This document shows, piece by piece, positions 14,071 to 21,678 of a DNA stretch of 25,428 bases. Position 1 is the stretch's first letter. Each line of letters begins with the position of its first letter. The stretch lies in assembly GCA_016234975.1 (NCBI GenBank), contig JACRND010000033.1, positions 1-25,428 on the forward strand. Direction: 5' to 3'. This stretch comes from Nitrosarchaeum sp. (GTDB lineage Archaea; Thermoproteota; Nitrososphaeria; Nitrososphaerales; Nitrosopumilaceae). The notes under the pieces are model-generated. The model saw nothing but the letters and a program-made list of their open reading frames with translations, searched no databases and was not told the DNA's origin. A program made the position numbers and the translations under genes.

Positions 14071-15302
14071 AAAAAAATTATCTAGACATAATTGATCCAA
14101 TACATGATTTCATTCGTGTTTATGATCATGAACTAAAAATAATCGATAGCCCTATATTTCAAAGACTAAGACGAATACGTCAGCTATCTGGCGCTCATTT
14201 AACATATCCTGCAGCACAACATACTAGATTTGAGCATTCTTTGGGCGTTATGCATATTTCAAGTCAAGCTGGTCAGGCTTTAAATGAAAAAGGAATTCTG
14301 AAATCAGATGATATAGAAGTTTTGAGACTTGCAGGACTTTTACATGATATAGGTCATGGACCTTTTTCACATCTTTTTGAAGAGGTTATACAACAAAAGA
14401 AATTTTCACATGAAGATTTTGGTAAAGAAATTATTTTGAAGTCTGAAATTGGTGACAGCTTGTCAAAAAATGGTTATGATAAAAAACTCATCACAAAAGT
14501 AGCTTTTGGTGATTCAAAATTGCATTACATGAATGAAATTATTTCAGGAGCATTAAGTGCCGATATGATGGATTATTTGTTAAGGGATGGTTATTTTACG
14601 GGTGCAGAACACGCACAAATTGATCACAAAAGAATAACGCAATCTCTAGATGTATATCAAAAAAAACTTGCTCTAGAAAGATCAGCACTATATTCTTTTG
14701 AATCTATGATGCATTCTCGTTATCAAATGTTTAAGGCTGTATATTTTCATAAAACAGTAAGAGCCGCAGAAGTTATGCTTTTAGAGGCATTAAGATTATC
14801 TGATGATGAATTTGGTTTTACTTCTTTTAACATTAATGAATACGTAAAACTTACAGATGAATATGTACTATCCAAACTCATTTCATCAAAATCATCTAAA
14901 TTAAAACGTGCTAGACAATTTGCTGAAGATTATCAAAACAGAAAATTGTTAAAATGTGTATTTGAACGAATTTTAACTAGTAGAACTAATTTGGGAAAAA
15001 CTAGAACTAACGAGTTAAGAACATCTATATCGAAAAAATCCAAAGTTGACGAAAATGAAATTTTTGTTGATAGTTCCGTTACTCCCTCAATTCCACTAGC
15101 TCCATCAAAAAATGAATCAAAATACATCATTTTGATTACAAATGAGAATGGAAAATCGACTGCCCAAGAGATGCCTATATCACAAATTCCTGTAGTTTCA
15201 GCAATATCTGGTTTTATGAATATTCTTAGAGTATACACACATCAAAAGAACAGAAAAAAAGTTGAAATTGCCGCAAAATCAATCCTTGGTGGTTTAAAAT
15301 AA
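14067..15302 (+). CDS. HD-domain phosphohydrolase, SAMHD1/dGTPase-like
   Basis: The 411-aa protein has the complete HD metal site: His57 in RFEHSLGV, His93-Asp94 in [12 protein letters not shown] and the later Asp in [13 protein letters not shown]. The [10 protein letters not shown] start and [24 protein letters not shown] segment match the COG1078 group, related to SAMHD1 and dGTP triphosphohydrolases. It may hydrolyse (d)NTPs or another phosphate ester; the true substrate is unproven. Coupling by overlap to thymidylate kinase (ATGA) and UMP kinase (TAATG) suggests a role in nucleotide pool balance. The C-terminal half (about 270-400) is less conserved. Confidence 0.88.
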   Translation: MKKNYLDIIDPIHDFIRVYDHELKIIDSPIFQRLRRIRQLSGAHLTYPAAQHTRFEHSLGVMHISSQAGQALNEKGILKSDDIEVLRLAGLLHDIGHGPFSHLFEEVIQQKKFSHEDFGKEIILKSEIGDSLSKNGYDKKLITKVAFGDSKLHYMNEIISGALSADMMDYLLRDGYFTGAEHAQIDHKRITQSLDVYQKKLALERSALYSFESMMHSRYQMFKAVYFHKTVRAAEVMLLEALRLSDDEFGFTSFNINEYVKLTDEYVLSKLISSKSSKLKRARQFAEDYQNRKLLKCVFERILTSRTNLGKTRTNELRTSISKKSKVDENEIFVDSSVTPSIPLAPSKNESKYIILITNENGKSTAQEMPISQIPVVSAISGFMNILRVYTHQKNRKKVEIAAKSILGGLK

Positions 15303-15982
15303 TGAAAAAAAGAATTGTCATCAAACTTTCAGGACGAATTTTTGGTATGGATAACGCAAAAGTGTTAAAGGACTATGCCACATTTCTAGTCAAAATTAGC
15401 AAGATATGTCAACCAATAGTTATTGCAGGTGGTGGAAATATCGCTAGACATTACATTACACATGCAAGATCTTCAGGAGCTGATGAATCTACACTAGATG
15501 AACTTGGAATAGAAATTTCTAGATTAAATGCAAAACTCTTGATTTATGCACTAAAAAATAAAGCATATTCTCATCCTTCAACAACATTACAAGAAGTAAG
15601 ACATGCAGTAGATGATGGTTTGATTGTAGTTACAGGCGGTTTACATCCTGGACAAAGTACCAATGGAACTGCAGCTCTTATTGCTGAAAAAATCAATGCA
15701 GAACAATTTCTTAATGCTACGGATGTTGATGGTGTTTATGATATGGATCCTAACAAATTCAAAAATGCAAAAAAATTCAAACGAATTGAACTAAAGAATT
15801 TAAGAAACATGCTTGTTCATGAAGATTCTCTTGCAGGAGGTTACGATTTGATGGATATAGTAGCTCTCAAGATTATTGAGCGCTCTAAAATAAAGACACG
15901 AATACTAAAAGCTGATATCAAAACACTTGAAAAAGCAATTAAAGGCGTAGATGTAGGAACTCAAATAGTTCTATCAAAATAA
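15302..15982 (+). CDS. pyrH: UMP kinase, archaeal type
   Basis: The enzyme phosphorylates UMP to UDP and belongs to the amino-acid kinase fold. The 226-aa protein shows [10 protein letters not shown] (Lys8, phosphate binding), [13 protein letters not shown] (UMP/ATP loop), [15 protein letters not shown] (about 112-126) and the [12 protein letters not shown] segment (about 139-150) typical of UMP kinases. Length matches the archaeal form. The ATG shares one base with the stop of the HD gene (TAATG), so translation is coupled. Its stop directly abuts that of the convergent gene at 15983. Confidence 0.95.
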   Translation: MKKRIVIKLSGRIFGMDNAKVLKDYATFLVKISKICQPIVIAGGGNIARHYITHARSSGADESTLDELGIEISRLNAKLLIYALKNKAYSHPSTTLQEVRHAVDDGLIVVTGGLHPGQSTNGTAALIAEKINAEQFLNATDVDGVYDMDPNKFKNAKKFKRIELKNLRNMLVHEDSLAGGYDLMDIVALKIIERSKIKTRILKADIKTLEKAIKGVDVGTQIVLSK

Positions 15983-16339
15983 TTACTCATAAATTTCATT
16001 TTGTACAGTTGAACGTCGTTCTGACCAAATCTGAATCTCATTTTCAATGTATTCTGGAATTCCGGATTCTCTTAATTTCTTATAAATTGACAACGCTTCT
16101 TTTTTTTCTAGTGATTTTGACTGTGCCTTTGTAAATCCATCCTTATCTACTAATATGGTAACATATCCATCAGGCGAACTAATTACTGCAACAAAATCCT
16201 CTTCTCCAACCGGATAAAATTCACCGCCAATTTTTTTTGTAGTTAGAGTTAACATTCCAAATCCTGCAACTTCAAAAATCTTCATTTGTGATTTACCGGA
16301 TCTTTGTTTTCCCTGTTGTACAGCTTGAAAATACTGCAT
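15983..16339 (-). CDS. Hypothetical protein, 118 aa
   Basis: I do not recognise a family. The soluble 118-aa protein has a beta-rich N-terminal half (MKIFEVAGFGMLTLTTKKIGG; VAVISSPDGYVTILVD) and a charged helical C-terminal half (SLEKKEALSIYKKLRE; IENEIQIWSERRS). No membrane segment, Cys pair or signal is seen. It is a single-gene unit convergent with pyrH and divergent from the LEA-like gene, with an A/T-rich TATA candidate about 20 bases before its ATG. An ATG at codon 19 (QMKIFEV) is an alternative start that would still keep the beta region. Confidence 0.7.
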   Translation of the reverse strand: MQYFQAVQQGKQRSGKSQMKIFEVAGFGMLTLTTKKIGGEFYPVGEEDFVAVISSPDGYVTILVDKDGFTKAQSKSLEKKEALSIYKKLRESGIPEYIENEIQIWSERRSTVQNEIYE

Positions 16340-16410
16340 GATTAATTTTACTCTTTAATATTATAATAACTATCTCAACATTTAAGATATCTAAAAAATG
16401 AGTTAATTTA

Positions 16411-16977
16411 GTGAATTCCAAAATCTTTGTTTTTGTGGCAGTTATAGGATTAGCTGCAGCTTTAGGTGTGATTCTTTTATCTGGTTCATCCTTTGTTAGC
16501 CCTACATCAGAAAAAGATGTAACTCAAGAAATATCACAAAAAGCTCCACAAAAAATACAACCAATCTATGTTGAATTAGATAATATTTCAATAACCGAAG
16601 TCACCAAAAGAGATGCTAGAATAGAAATAACATTCAAAATCAATAATCCTAACCCTAGTTCTGTAATTGTACAAGTTATGGATTATCAACTATTTGAAAC
16701 TGGATATTCTAACGAAAAACAAATTTCAGGTGGTCAAATTGGTAGTAGGCCAGAAGGAATGGTAGAGTTTGGTTCTGACTACTATACACTTCTTGGTGAA
16801 AATTCGATTCTTTTAACAGACAAAATAGTATTGAAAAATACCGGCAATACACCTGAATTATGGTCAGCCCTTGAAAATAATACTGCAAAATGGCGAGTTA
16901 GTGGAGATGTCTTCTTTAATCAAAGCTCAATGACTAGCGGACAAGAAAATGAAGTTCATTTTGACTTTGTAAAATAG
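16411..16977 (+). CDS. Membrane-anchored LEA14/WHy-like protein
   Basis: The 188-aa protein starts at GTG 16411 and has an N-terminal membrane helix (about residues 4-24) that may be an anchor or signal. The rest faces outward and contains one immunoglobulin-like LEA_2/WHy domain, recognised by ITFKINNPNPSSVIVQVMDYQLF. Such domains occur in stress and cell-surface proteins in archaea and plants; the precise job is unknown. A TATA-like run is centred about 26 bases before the GTG, which supports that start over later codons. A hairpin with a T-rich tail follows at 17003. Confidence 0.8.
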   Translation: MNSKIFVFVAVIGLAAALGVILLSGSSFVSPTSEKDVTQEISQKAPQKIQPIYVELDNISITEVTKRDARIEITFKINNPNPSSVIVQVMDYQLFETGYSNEKQISGGQIGSRPEGMVEFGSDYYTLLGENSILLTDKIVLKNTGNTPELWSALENNTAKWRVSGDVFFNQSSMTSGQENEVHFDFVK

Positions 16978-17002
16978 ACAGAAACGTAATAATTTGATTA
17001 TG

Positions 17003-17037
17003 TATCATAAAAACTAAAAATTATGATAATTTGTTTT
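17003..17037 (+). terminator. Hairpin and T-run after the LEA-like gene
   Basis: TATCATAA (17003-17010) and TTATGATA (17021-17028) form a perfect 8-base stem with a 10-base A-rich loop, followed by ATTTGTTTTT. It sits 26 bases after the stop codon of the LEA-like gene. The stem is A/T-rich, so it is weak; the T-run itself is the better archaeal termination signal. Confidence 0.45.
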
Positions 17038-17058
17038 TAGAGAAAAAATATTGGCAAA

Positions 17059-17068
17059 ATTATAAAAG
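17059..17068 (+). promoter_or_regulatory. TATA box of the 36-aa membrane protein gene
   Basis: ATTATAAAAG lies about 28 bases before the ATG at 17092, close to an ideal archaeal TATA box for a leaderless or nearly leaderless transcript. It is the best-formed promoter in the window apart from that of amt. Confidence 0.6.
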
Positions 17069-17091
17069 CCATTGAAGTGGGTTTTTATCAA

Positions 17092-17202
17092 ATGGCAGAA
17101 GCAGGAATAGCAGCATATGGCTCAGCAGTAGGAGTAGCAATTGCACTAGCAGTTGTGTGTTTTGCACTCCGTGGTAAAGGACATCCAGAACCACTAGATT
17201 AA
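17092..17202 (+). CDS. Small single-pass membrane protein, 36 aa
   Basis: ATG 17092 to TAA 17200-17202 encodes a 36-residue protein: a short head (MAEAGIAAYG), one Ala/Val-rich membrane helix (SAVGVAIALAVVCFAL) and a basic-polar tail (RGKGHPEPLD). It has its own good TATA box 28 bases upstream and a hairpin plus T-rich terminator straight after the stop, so it is very likely an independent, expressed gene. Its codons (GCA, GGA, CTA) fit a real gene. I do not recognise a family. It lies near A-ATPase subunit C and amt, but on a separate transcript. Confidence 0.7.
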   Translation: MAEAGIAAYGSAVGVAIALAVVCFALRGKGHPEPLD

Positions 17203-17204
17203 TC

Positions 17205-17235
17205 AAAGGAAATTATTCCTTTACAATATTTTTCA
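17205..17235 (+). terminator. Terminator hairpin after the 36-aa gene
   Basis: AAAGGAA (17205-17211) pairs with TTCCTTT (17216-17222) around a 4-base loop, followed by a T-rich stretch (ATATTTTTCATTT). It lies 2 bases after the stop codon and could also serve the convergent gene ending at 17245. Confidence 0.55.
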
Positions 17236-17244
17236 TTTATCTTG

Positions 17245-17889
17245 CTAATCTTTGCTTAGGCCTAGCATTTCAGATAATGACACTTGTTTGGTATTTTTCT
17301 TTGCGATAAAGCATCTTTGATAATATTGACAATCTGTACAATCATTAGATGGCTCTAAAATTGGTGTTTTTTGTTCTTTAAGAAGATCACTTAGGACTCT
17401 AACTCTTCTAATAACTTCTTCAAACATTTTTTTATCACGTGTTAATGAAAAAATAATTTCTCTCTTATCTCCAGTAATGTAAACAATTATCCCATCTGTT
17501 TTATCATAAATCCACATGCATGCATTAAGATAAAGCAGATCATTTGCCAGAGGTGTTTCTAGAACAACATTAGCAGGTCTAAACAAAACAATGGAATCAT
17601 CTGCAATCATATCTGCATGTCCTCTTAATTTGATATCATCAATTGCAAATTCTTTTGGGCTACTACCATATTGTAATTTTCGAAGCAGGCCGGAAAGAAG
17701 ATCATTGAAACCTCTTATTTCAACTTCTTTAGAATCTACTCTATCATAATATGATCGTCTTAGACATTGAATCGCTTCTTTTAGATGAATAGTTTTGATG
17801 TTCTTTACATCAATTTCAGTTTCTAATTCTCTTCCAATAGAGTCTACTGCATTTTTTACTATGTTTCGAAAATCTCTATCGCCCATCAT
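17245..17889 (-). CDS. Cas4/RecB-like iron-sulfur protein with altered nuclease site
   Basis: The 214-aa protein has the four-Cys layout of Cas4-like nucleases: Cys42 (QCLRRSYYDR) and a C-x2-C-x5-C cluster at Cys184, Cys187 and Cys193 (DCTDCQYYQRC), likely holding a 4Fe-4S cluster. Asp93 in LRGHADMIAD fits the first catalytic acid of the PD-(D/E)XK fold. The next strand reads SIVLFRPA, without the expected E-x-K pair, so cleavage activity is doubtful. A C-terminal helix (SLSEMLGLSKD) follows. It is the third gene behind A-ATPase subunit C and a small membrane protein. No CRISPR array or other cas gene is near, so a DNA repair or binding role is more likely than adaptation. Confidence 0.6.
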   Translation of the reverse strand: MMGDRDFRNIVKNAVDSIGRELETEIDVKNIKTIHLKEAIQCLRRSYYDRVDSKEVEIRGFNDLLSGLLRKLQYGSSPKEFAIDDIKLRGHADMIADDSIVLFRPANVVLETPLANDLLYLNACMWIYDKTDGIIVYITGDKREIIFSLTRDKKMFEEVIRRVRVLSDLLKEQKTPILEPSNDCTDCQYYQRCFIAKKNTKQVSLSEMLGLSKD

Positions 17890-17921
17890 AACAAACCACT
17901 TACAAAATACATCCTTATAGG

Positions 17922-18158
17922 TTAACTCATAATATTAGTAAGAAATTTTGAAATTTTACTTGAAAATACTAATATGACAAAATGGACTCCAAACCCTATA
18001 ATCGCACCTATTATGAGACTTCCTGTCATAAAATAAATTCCAAGGAATAATCCCAATGGTGGCAATGATAAAATCATAGCCAAAAATGTACTAATCCAAA
18101 TTGTATTAGTCACAATCTCTGCAGAAATTTCAGTTTTTTTCTTTGGAAATCTAATCAT
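17922..18158 (-). CDS. Small two-helix membrane protein, 78 aa
   Basis: The 78-aa protein has a basic N-terminus (MIRFPKKKTE) and two or three membrane helices: about residues 14-38 (VTNTIWISTFLAMILSLPPLG) and 44-66 (TGSLIIGAIIGFGVHFVILVF), with a short polar end. It starts 10 bases after the stop of A-ATPase subunit C and is followed 32 bases on by the Cas4-like gene, so the three form an operon. No family is recognised. Being next to subunit C suggests a link with the ATP synthase, but nothing in the sequence proves it. Confidence 0.7.
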   Translation of the reverse strand: MIRFPKKKTEISAEIVTNTIWISTFLAMILSLPPLGLFLGIYFMTGSLIIGAIIGFGVHFVILVFSSKISKFLTNIMS

Positions 18159-18168
18159 TTTTAAAATT

Positions 18169-19203
18169 TTATTCTTCCAGAATCAACTTTGACATAGTAA
18201 CTTCTGTTGGTATTTTTTGTTCAACGGCAAATGCAATAGCTGCCAAATTTCTGACTTCAAATGCAGTTAATTTAGTAATTCCTACAATTGTTGCAAAGCT
18301 AAACATTTTCGTAAAAGATCTTAATGCTGTTTTATAAATTGCTACTTCAAAGGCTCTTTCAAATTCAGCAATTGCATCTAATTCATTTTCAGTTTGAGGA
18401 ATCAAACTTTTGTATTTTGTATTGGATAATTCATTAAACGCATCTCTTATTGTTGTAGCTGCTATCATTCTTCCAAGTAGATCTTTTGCAGTTGGAGTTT
18501 GAGAAACAATCAAGTCTTGAATTTGTTCTTCTTGTAATCCCCAGAATTTTCCTCTAATCACACTTAAAATATTGTAAAAATCTACATCCATTCCAACCAA
18601 TTTTGTTGCATCTTTATCCACATAATTTTTCATTGCACCAGCTAAATGTTGAACTAAAATTTTATCAAAATACGTATCAAAAATTTGTATATTTTTTTTC
18701 TCATTATATAGTGCAGCAGCCTTTGTAATTTCTTCACCAAATTGTACTGAACTCAAACTTGCAACTGCTTCTTCAAGATCTTTTGAAACTAGTGCTTTAA
18801 TGACAATATCTCTTTGCTTAATTAGTTCCTCAGCATGAAGATTTATGTGAATTTCAATTTCCTCTTGAGATTTTCCTAGCACTTTTCCTTTCAGAATTGA
18901 TTTCAAATTAGAAACAATGAATTTCATATAATATGCATCTAAAACACCAGAATTGCCTGATGTTTTTGCAATGGAATAATGTGTATCTGCTAGATGACTT
19001 CTTAGAGCCGATTCTATACCTTGTGATGTATATGGTTTTTGTACTTCTACTACAGAATCGCCATAAATTGTATTTTTAATCCTAGTCATTAATTCATCAA
19101 GATCCCTTGATTCTGCAAGTGTTTGAAAATCAGATTTTTTTAATAATTTACCTCGTTTACTATACGATTTTACAGAGGCATAGACATTTTTTGATCCACC
19201 CAT
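18169..19203 (-). CDS. atpC: A-type ATP synthase subunit C
   Basis: Subunit C (V-type d/AC39 homologue) is the central-stalk socket that links the rotating shaft to the membrane c-ring. The 344-aa protein is almost wholly helical with the family start (YASVKSYSKRGKLLKKSDFQTL), a YYMKFIVSNLKSILKGK segment, the middle repeat (FDTYFDKILVQHLAGAMKNYVDKD) and the closing ITKLTAFEVRNLAAIAFAVE. Length is normal. A GGAGAT sits about 8 bases before the ATG at 19203 and may be a ribosome binding site. It is separated from the other visible subunits (I, E, A) by an unknown gene, amt and a rhodanese. Confidence 0.9.
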   Translation of the reverse strand: MGGSKNVYASVKSYSKRGKLLKKSDFQTLAESRDLDELMTRIKNTIYGDSVVEVQKPYTSQGIESALRSHLADTHYSIAKTSGNSGVLDAYYMKFIVSNLKSILKGKVLGKSQEEIEIHINLHAEELIKQRDIVIKALVSKDLEEAVASLSSVQFGEEITKAAALYNEKKNIQIFDTYFDKILVQHLAGAMKNYVDKDATKLVGMDVDFYNILSVIRGKFWGLQEEQIQDLIVSQTPTAKDLLGRMIAATTIRDAFNELSNTKYKSLIPQTENELDAIAEFERAFEVAIYKTALRSFTKMFSFATIVGITKLTAFEVRNLAAIAFAVEQKIPTEVTMSKLILEE

Positions 19204-19268
19204 TTAGGTAAATCTCCATAGATAACCGATTTTAATGTTTGGCGATCTTTATTCCAAATACATGATTT

Positions 19269-19934
19269 TTAAGTAATTTCATTGAGAAATCTAATGGCTT
19301 CTTCTTTATCCTGCTTTGATAGTTTCAAAAAGGCCTCCAAAATCTCCTTTTGAATTATTAAAGACTCATCAGAAATATCCTTAAGTTTTGAGAGATCGAA
19401 TGGGAGTAAATCTTTAATTTTATTATCACAAAATGCCTTGACATATTTTTGAAAAATTGAATATGTAAAATTTGGGCTGGTCTCTGATAGACTTATAATG
19501 ATTCTTTCATGTTCTTTTTCCTTTGAATCTGACTGTGAAAAAAATTCTTTTAATAGTTTCTCTCTACTTTTGACCTCACTAATGGATAATGCAACTAGAA
19601 CCCCTCTTTTTGTCAGATGATAATATGGAATTCCTTTTTCTTGAAGTGCCTTTGGACCACGTCTTAAAGGTAATCTTCCACCTTCTTTAGCAATTTCCAA
19701 AGGAATCAAAATTTCATCTAGATCTCGAAAAATTCCAGAATAGATGTTCTTCCAGGCAATACCGTGTACCTTTGCAATCCTCTGAGAAATCCCAGTTCTT
19801 GTTCTTTCAGCTGGATTAGCATTACTAGCTAATATTGCGATAATTGCTCGTTGTCTATTCGCCTCTCCCGTAAGTTCTCCTTTTATCTTAAATGTATCAA
19901 AAATTGATAATTGCGTGTTTGTTTTTATCTTCAT
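19269..19934 (-). CDS. Hypothetical protein with probable winged-helix N-terminus
   Basis: The 221-aa protein is not assigned to a named family. Residues about 20-125 look like a winged-helix domain: ERTRTGISQRIAKVHGIAWK and IFRDLDEILIPLEIAKEGG, then a wing ending GIPYYHLTKRGVLVALSI, as in DNA-binding regulators. The C-terminal half is helical (FQKYVKAFCDNKIKDLLPFD; ILEAFLKLSKQDKEEAIRFL). A GGTGA lies 4 bases before the ATG, so it has a leadered mRNA. It is divergent from amt, with 128 bases between the starts, so control of amt is possible but unproven. Confidence 0.65.
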   Translation of the reverse strand: MKIKTNTQLSIFDTFKIKGELTGEANRQRAIIAILASNANPAERTRTGISQRIAKVHGIAWKNIYSGIFRDLDEILIPLEIAKEGGRLPLRRGPKALQEKGIPYYHLTKRGVLVALSISEVKSREKLLKEFFSQSDSKEKEHERIIISLSETSPNFTYSIFQKYVKAFCDNKIKDLLPFDLSKLKDISDESLIIQKEILEAFLKLSKQDKEEAIRFLNEIT

Positions 19935-19938
19935 TTAA

Positions 19939-19943
19939 TCACC
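19939..19943 (-). promoter_or_regulatory. Ribosome binding site GGTGA
   Basis: GGTGA on the minus strand lies 4 bases before the ATG at 19934 and matches the archaeal anti-Shine-Dalgarno. It supports that start for the winged-helix-like gene. Confidence 0.5.
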
Positions 19944-20030
19944 ATACAACATAATTTTCATTTTCTATGATAATATCAGAATAAACTAAAATATAATAAT
20001 TTACATTTTTACCCATTTTTGCATCTTCAA

Positions 20031-20046
20031 CCCTTAAATAATTTTC
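20031..20046 (+). promoter_or_regulatory. TATA-like promoter of amt
   Basis: CCCTTAAATAATTTTC is centred about 25 bases before the amt ATG. Together with the lack of a ribosome binding site, this points to a leaderless transcript. The upstream 128-base gap is shared with a divergent gene. Confidence 0.55.
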
Positions 20047-20062
20047 AATTTCGATTAATTTA

Positions 20063-21607
20063 ATGAATTCTAGGAATCGCAAGTATGCTCTATTACTTGT
20101 GATCACAGTAGCCATTACAGCAACAAGTGCAATGTCACAGGCATTTGCACAAAGTGTTAATGATGGTATGGATGGACATGTTAAAGGAACTAGTGGAATT
20201 TACACTGGTAACCCTAACGAATGTTGGTACGATGGTGGCGATGGCAAAATGTTGCCCTGTAAAATTGATACAGGTGCTTCAGCATGGATGCTATCAGCTA
20301 CTTCAATGGTACTTCTCATGACACCTGGAGTCGGGTTCTTTTATGGTGGTTTAGCCAGATCAAAGAACATCGTCAACGTACTTGGTATGACCGTTATTGT
20401 TATGGGTCTAATCTCAGTACAATGGGTTCTATGGGGATACTCTCTAGCATTTGGTCCAATTGATAATGATGCAAACAAGTTCATGGGATCTCTCGAATAT
20501 GTTGGATTCAATGAAGTTTCACCTTGGGCTCCACTAGGAGCACCAACTGCATGTTCTGATACACGATTTGCAGCAGCACCAGGTGAAGTATGTAGCGACA
20601 ATTGGACAGGAGGAGTTTCACATCAGTTATTCGCAATGTTCCAAGCAACATTCGAAATTATTACACCAGCACTAATCATTGGTGGAATAATTGACAGAAT
20701 ACACTTCAGCGCATTAATAATATTCATACTCCTATGGGCTACCTTCCTTTACGATCCCTTTGCACACTGGGTTTGGGGCGGCGGTTACATCGGAGGAGGC
20801 GCATTAGACCTTAATCCTGATCTATCTCCATCGTTCGGATTAGACTTTGCTGGTGGTACTGTCGTACACATTACTTCTGGATTCTCTGCATTAGCAGGTG
20901 CCTTAGTCCTTGGCAGAAGACTTGGATATGGTAAGGTACCTATGGAACCACACAACATACCAATGGTAATACTTGGAGCAGGATTGCTCTGGTTTGGATG
21001 GTTTGGTTTTAACGCAGGAAGTGAAGTAGGTGTAGATGGTGTTACTGTAAGTGCATGGACTGTTACAAATACTGCAACAGGTATGGCTGCTCTCACTTGG
21101 GTCTTGATGTCATGGGCTCATACAGGAAAGCCAAGCATTGTAGGAGCTGCATCAGGTGCAGTAGCAGGATTGGTAGCAATCACTCCAGCCTCAGGTTTTG
21201 TTGGTCCAATGGCTTCGATTATAATCGGTATTGCATGTGGAACAATTTGTTATGGATGTGTAGCATTCAAGAACGCACGCAAATGGGATGACGCATTAGA
21301 TGTATGGGGAGTACATGGAATGGGTGGTCTTACAGGTGCGATTTTGACTGGTACATTAGCTAGTCCACATATTTGGGATAGCGATGTTGGTATTGGTGCA
21401 TGGACTGGTACTCCAGAAGGAATGGAACAACAAGCAATCAACATCATTGGTGCAGCTATATCAGTAGGCTATGCATTTGGTGTTACCATCGTAATCCTCA
21501 AAATAATGGATGCCGTTTGGCCTGGTGGAATCAGGGTCACTCCTAAAGAAGAGGAGATTGGTCTTGATTTGGCACAGCATGGAGAAAGAGCATACGTTAA
21601 CGAATAA
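20063..21607 (+). CDS. amt: Ammonium transporter, Amt family
   Basis: Amt conducts ammonium/ammonia across the membrane and feeds ammonia oxidation and assimilation. The 514-aa protein has a cleavable-looking signal sequence (residues 1-29, ending AFAQ), an N-terminal extracytoplasmic stretch, then eleven expected membrane helices. The twin pore histidines are visible: His235 in YDPFAHWVWGGG and His418 in DVWGVHGMGGLTGA; the ARSKNIVNVLGM segment is also family-typical. A long loop (about 132-187) and the N-terminal stretch carry four Cys (54, 66, 164, 177) that could form disulfides. Codon use is richer in G and C than in neighbours, as in highly expressed genes. No regulatory PII gene is adjacent. 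It may correspond to the N. maritimus Amt near its ATP synthase genes, from memory. Confidence 0.96.
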   Translation: MNSRNRKYALLLVITVAITATSAMSQAFAQSVNDGMDGHVKGTSGIYTGNPNECWYDGGDGKMLPCKIDTGASAWMLSATSMVLLMTPGVGFFYGGLARSKNIVNVLGMTVIVMGLISVQWVLWGYSLAFGPIDNDANKFMGSLEYVGFNEVSPWAPLGAPTACSDTRFAAAPGEVCSDNWTGGVSHQLFAMFQATFEIITPALIIGGIIDRIHFSALIIFILLWATFLYDPFAHWVWGGGYIGGGALDLNPDLSPSFGLDFAGGTVVHITSGFSALAGALVLGRRLGYGKVPMEPHNIPMVILGAGLLWFGWFGFNAGSEVGVDGVTVSAWTVTNTATGMAALTWVLMSWAHTGKPSIVGAASGAVAGLVAITPASGFVGPMASIIIGIACGTICYGCVAFKNARKWDDALDVWGVHGMGGLTGAILTGTLASPHIWDSDVGIGAWTGTPEGMEQQAINIIGAAISVGYAFGVTIVILKIMDAVWPGGIRVTPKEEEIGLDLAQHGERAYVNE

Positions 21608-21634
21608 GGAAAAATCCTTTTCTTTTCTTTTTAT
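21606..21634 (+). terminator. Hairpin and T-rich terminator of amt
   Basis: AAGGA (21606-21610) pairs with TCCTT (21615-21619) around an AAAA loop, followed by TTCTTTTCTTTTTATT. It overlaps the amt stop region and should end this transcript before the rhodanese gene. Confidence 0.6.
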
Positions 21635-21678
21635 TATTCAAACCAAATAGATTTACATTTGTTACTTTTTATTTGATT

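Noticed and set aside
17245..17889. Evidence of a CRISPR-Cas adaptation module from the Cas4-like protein
   Set aside because: No repeat array, cas1 or cas2 is present in the window, and the catalytic motif is altered.
20785..21096. Minus-strand Pro/Ser-rich frame opposite amt
   Set aside because: Produced by complementing Gly-rich Amt codons; amt itself is unambiguous.
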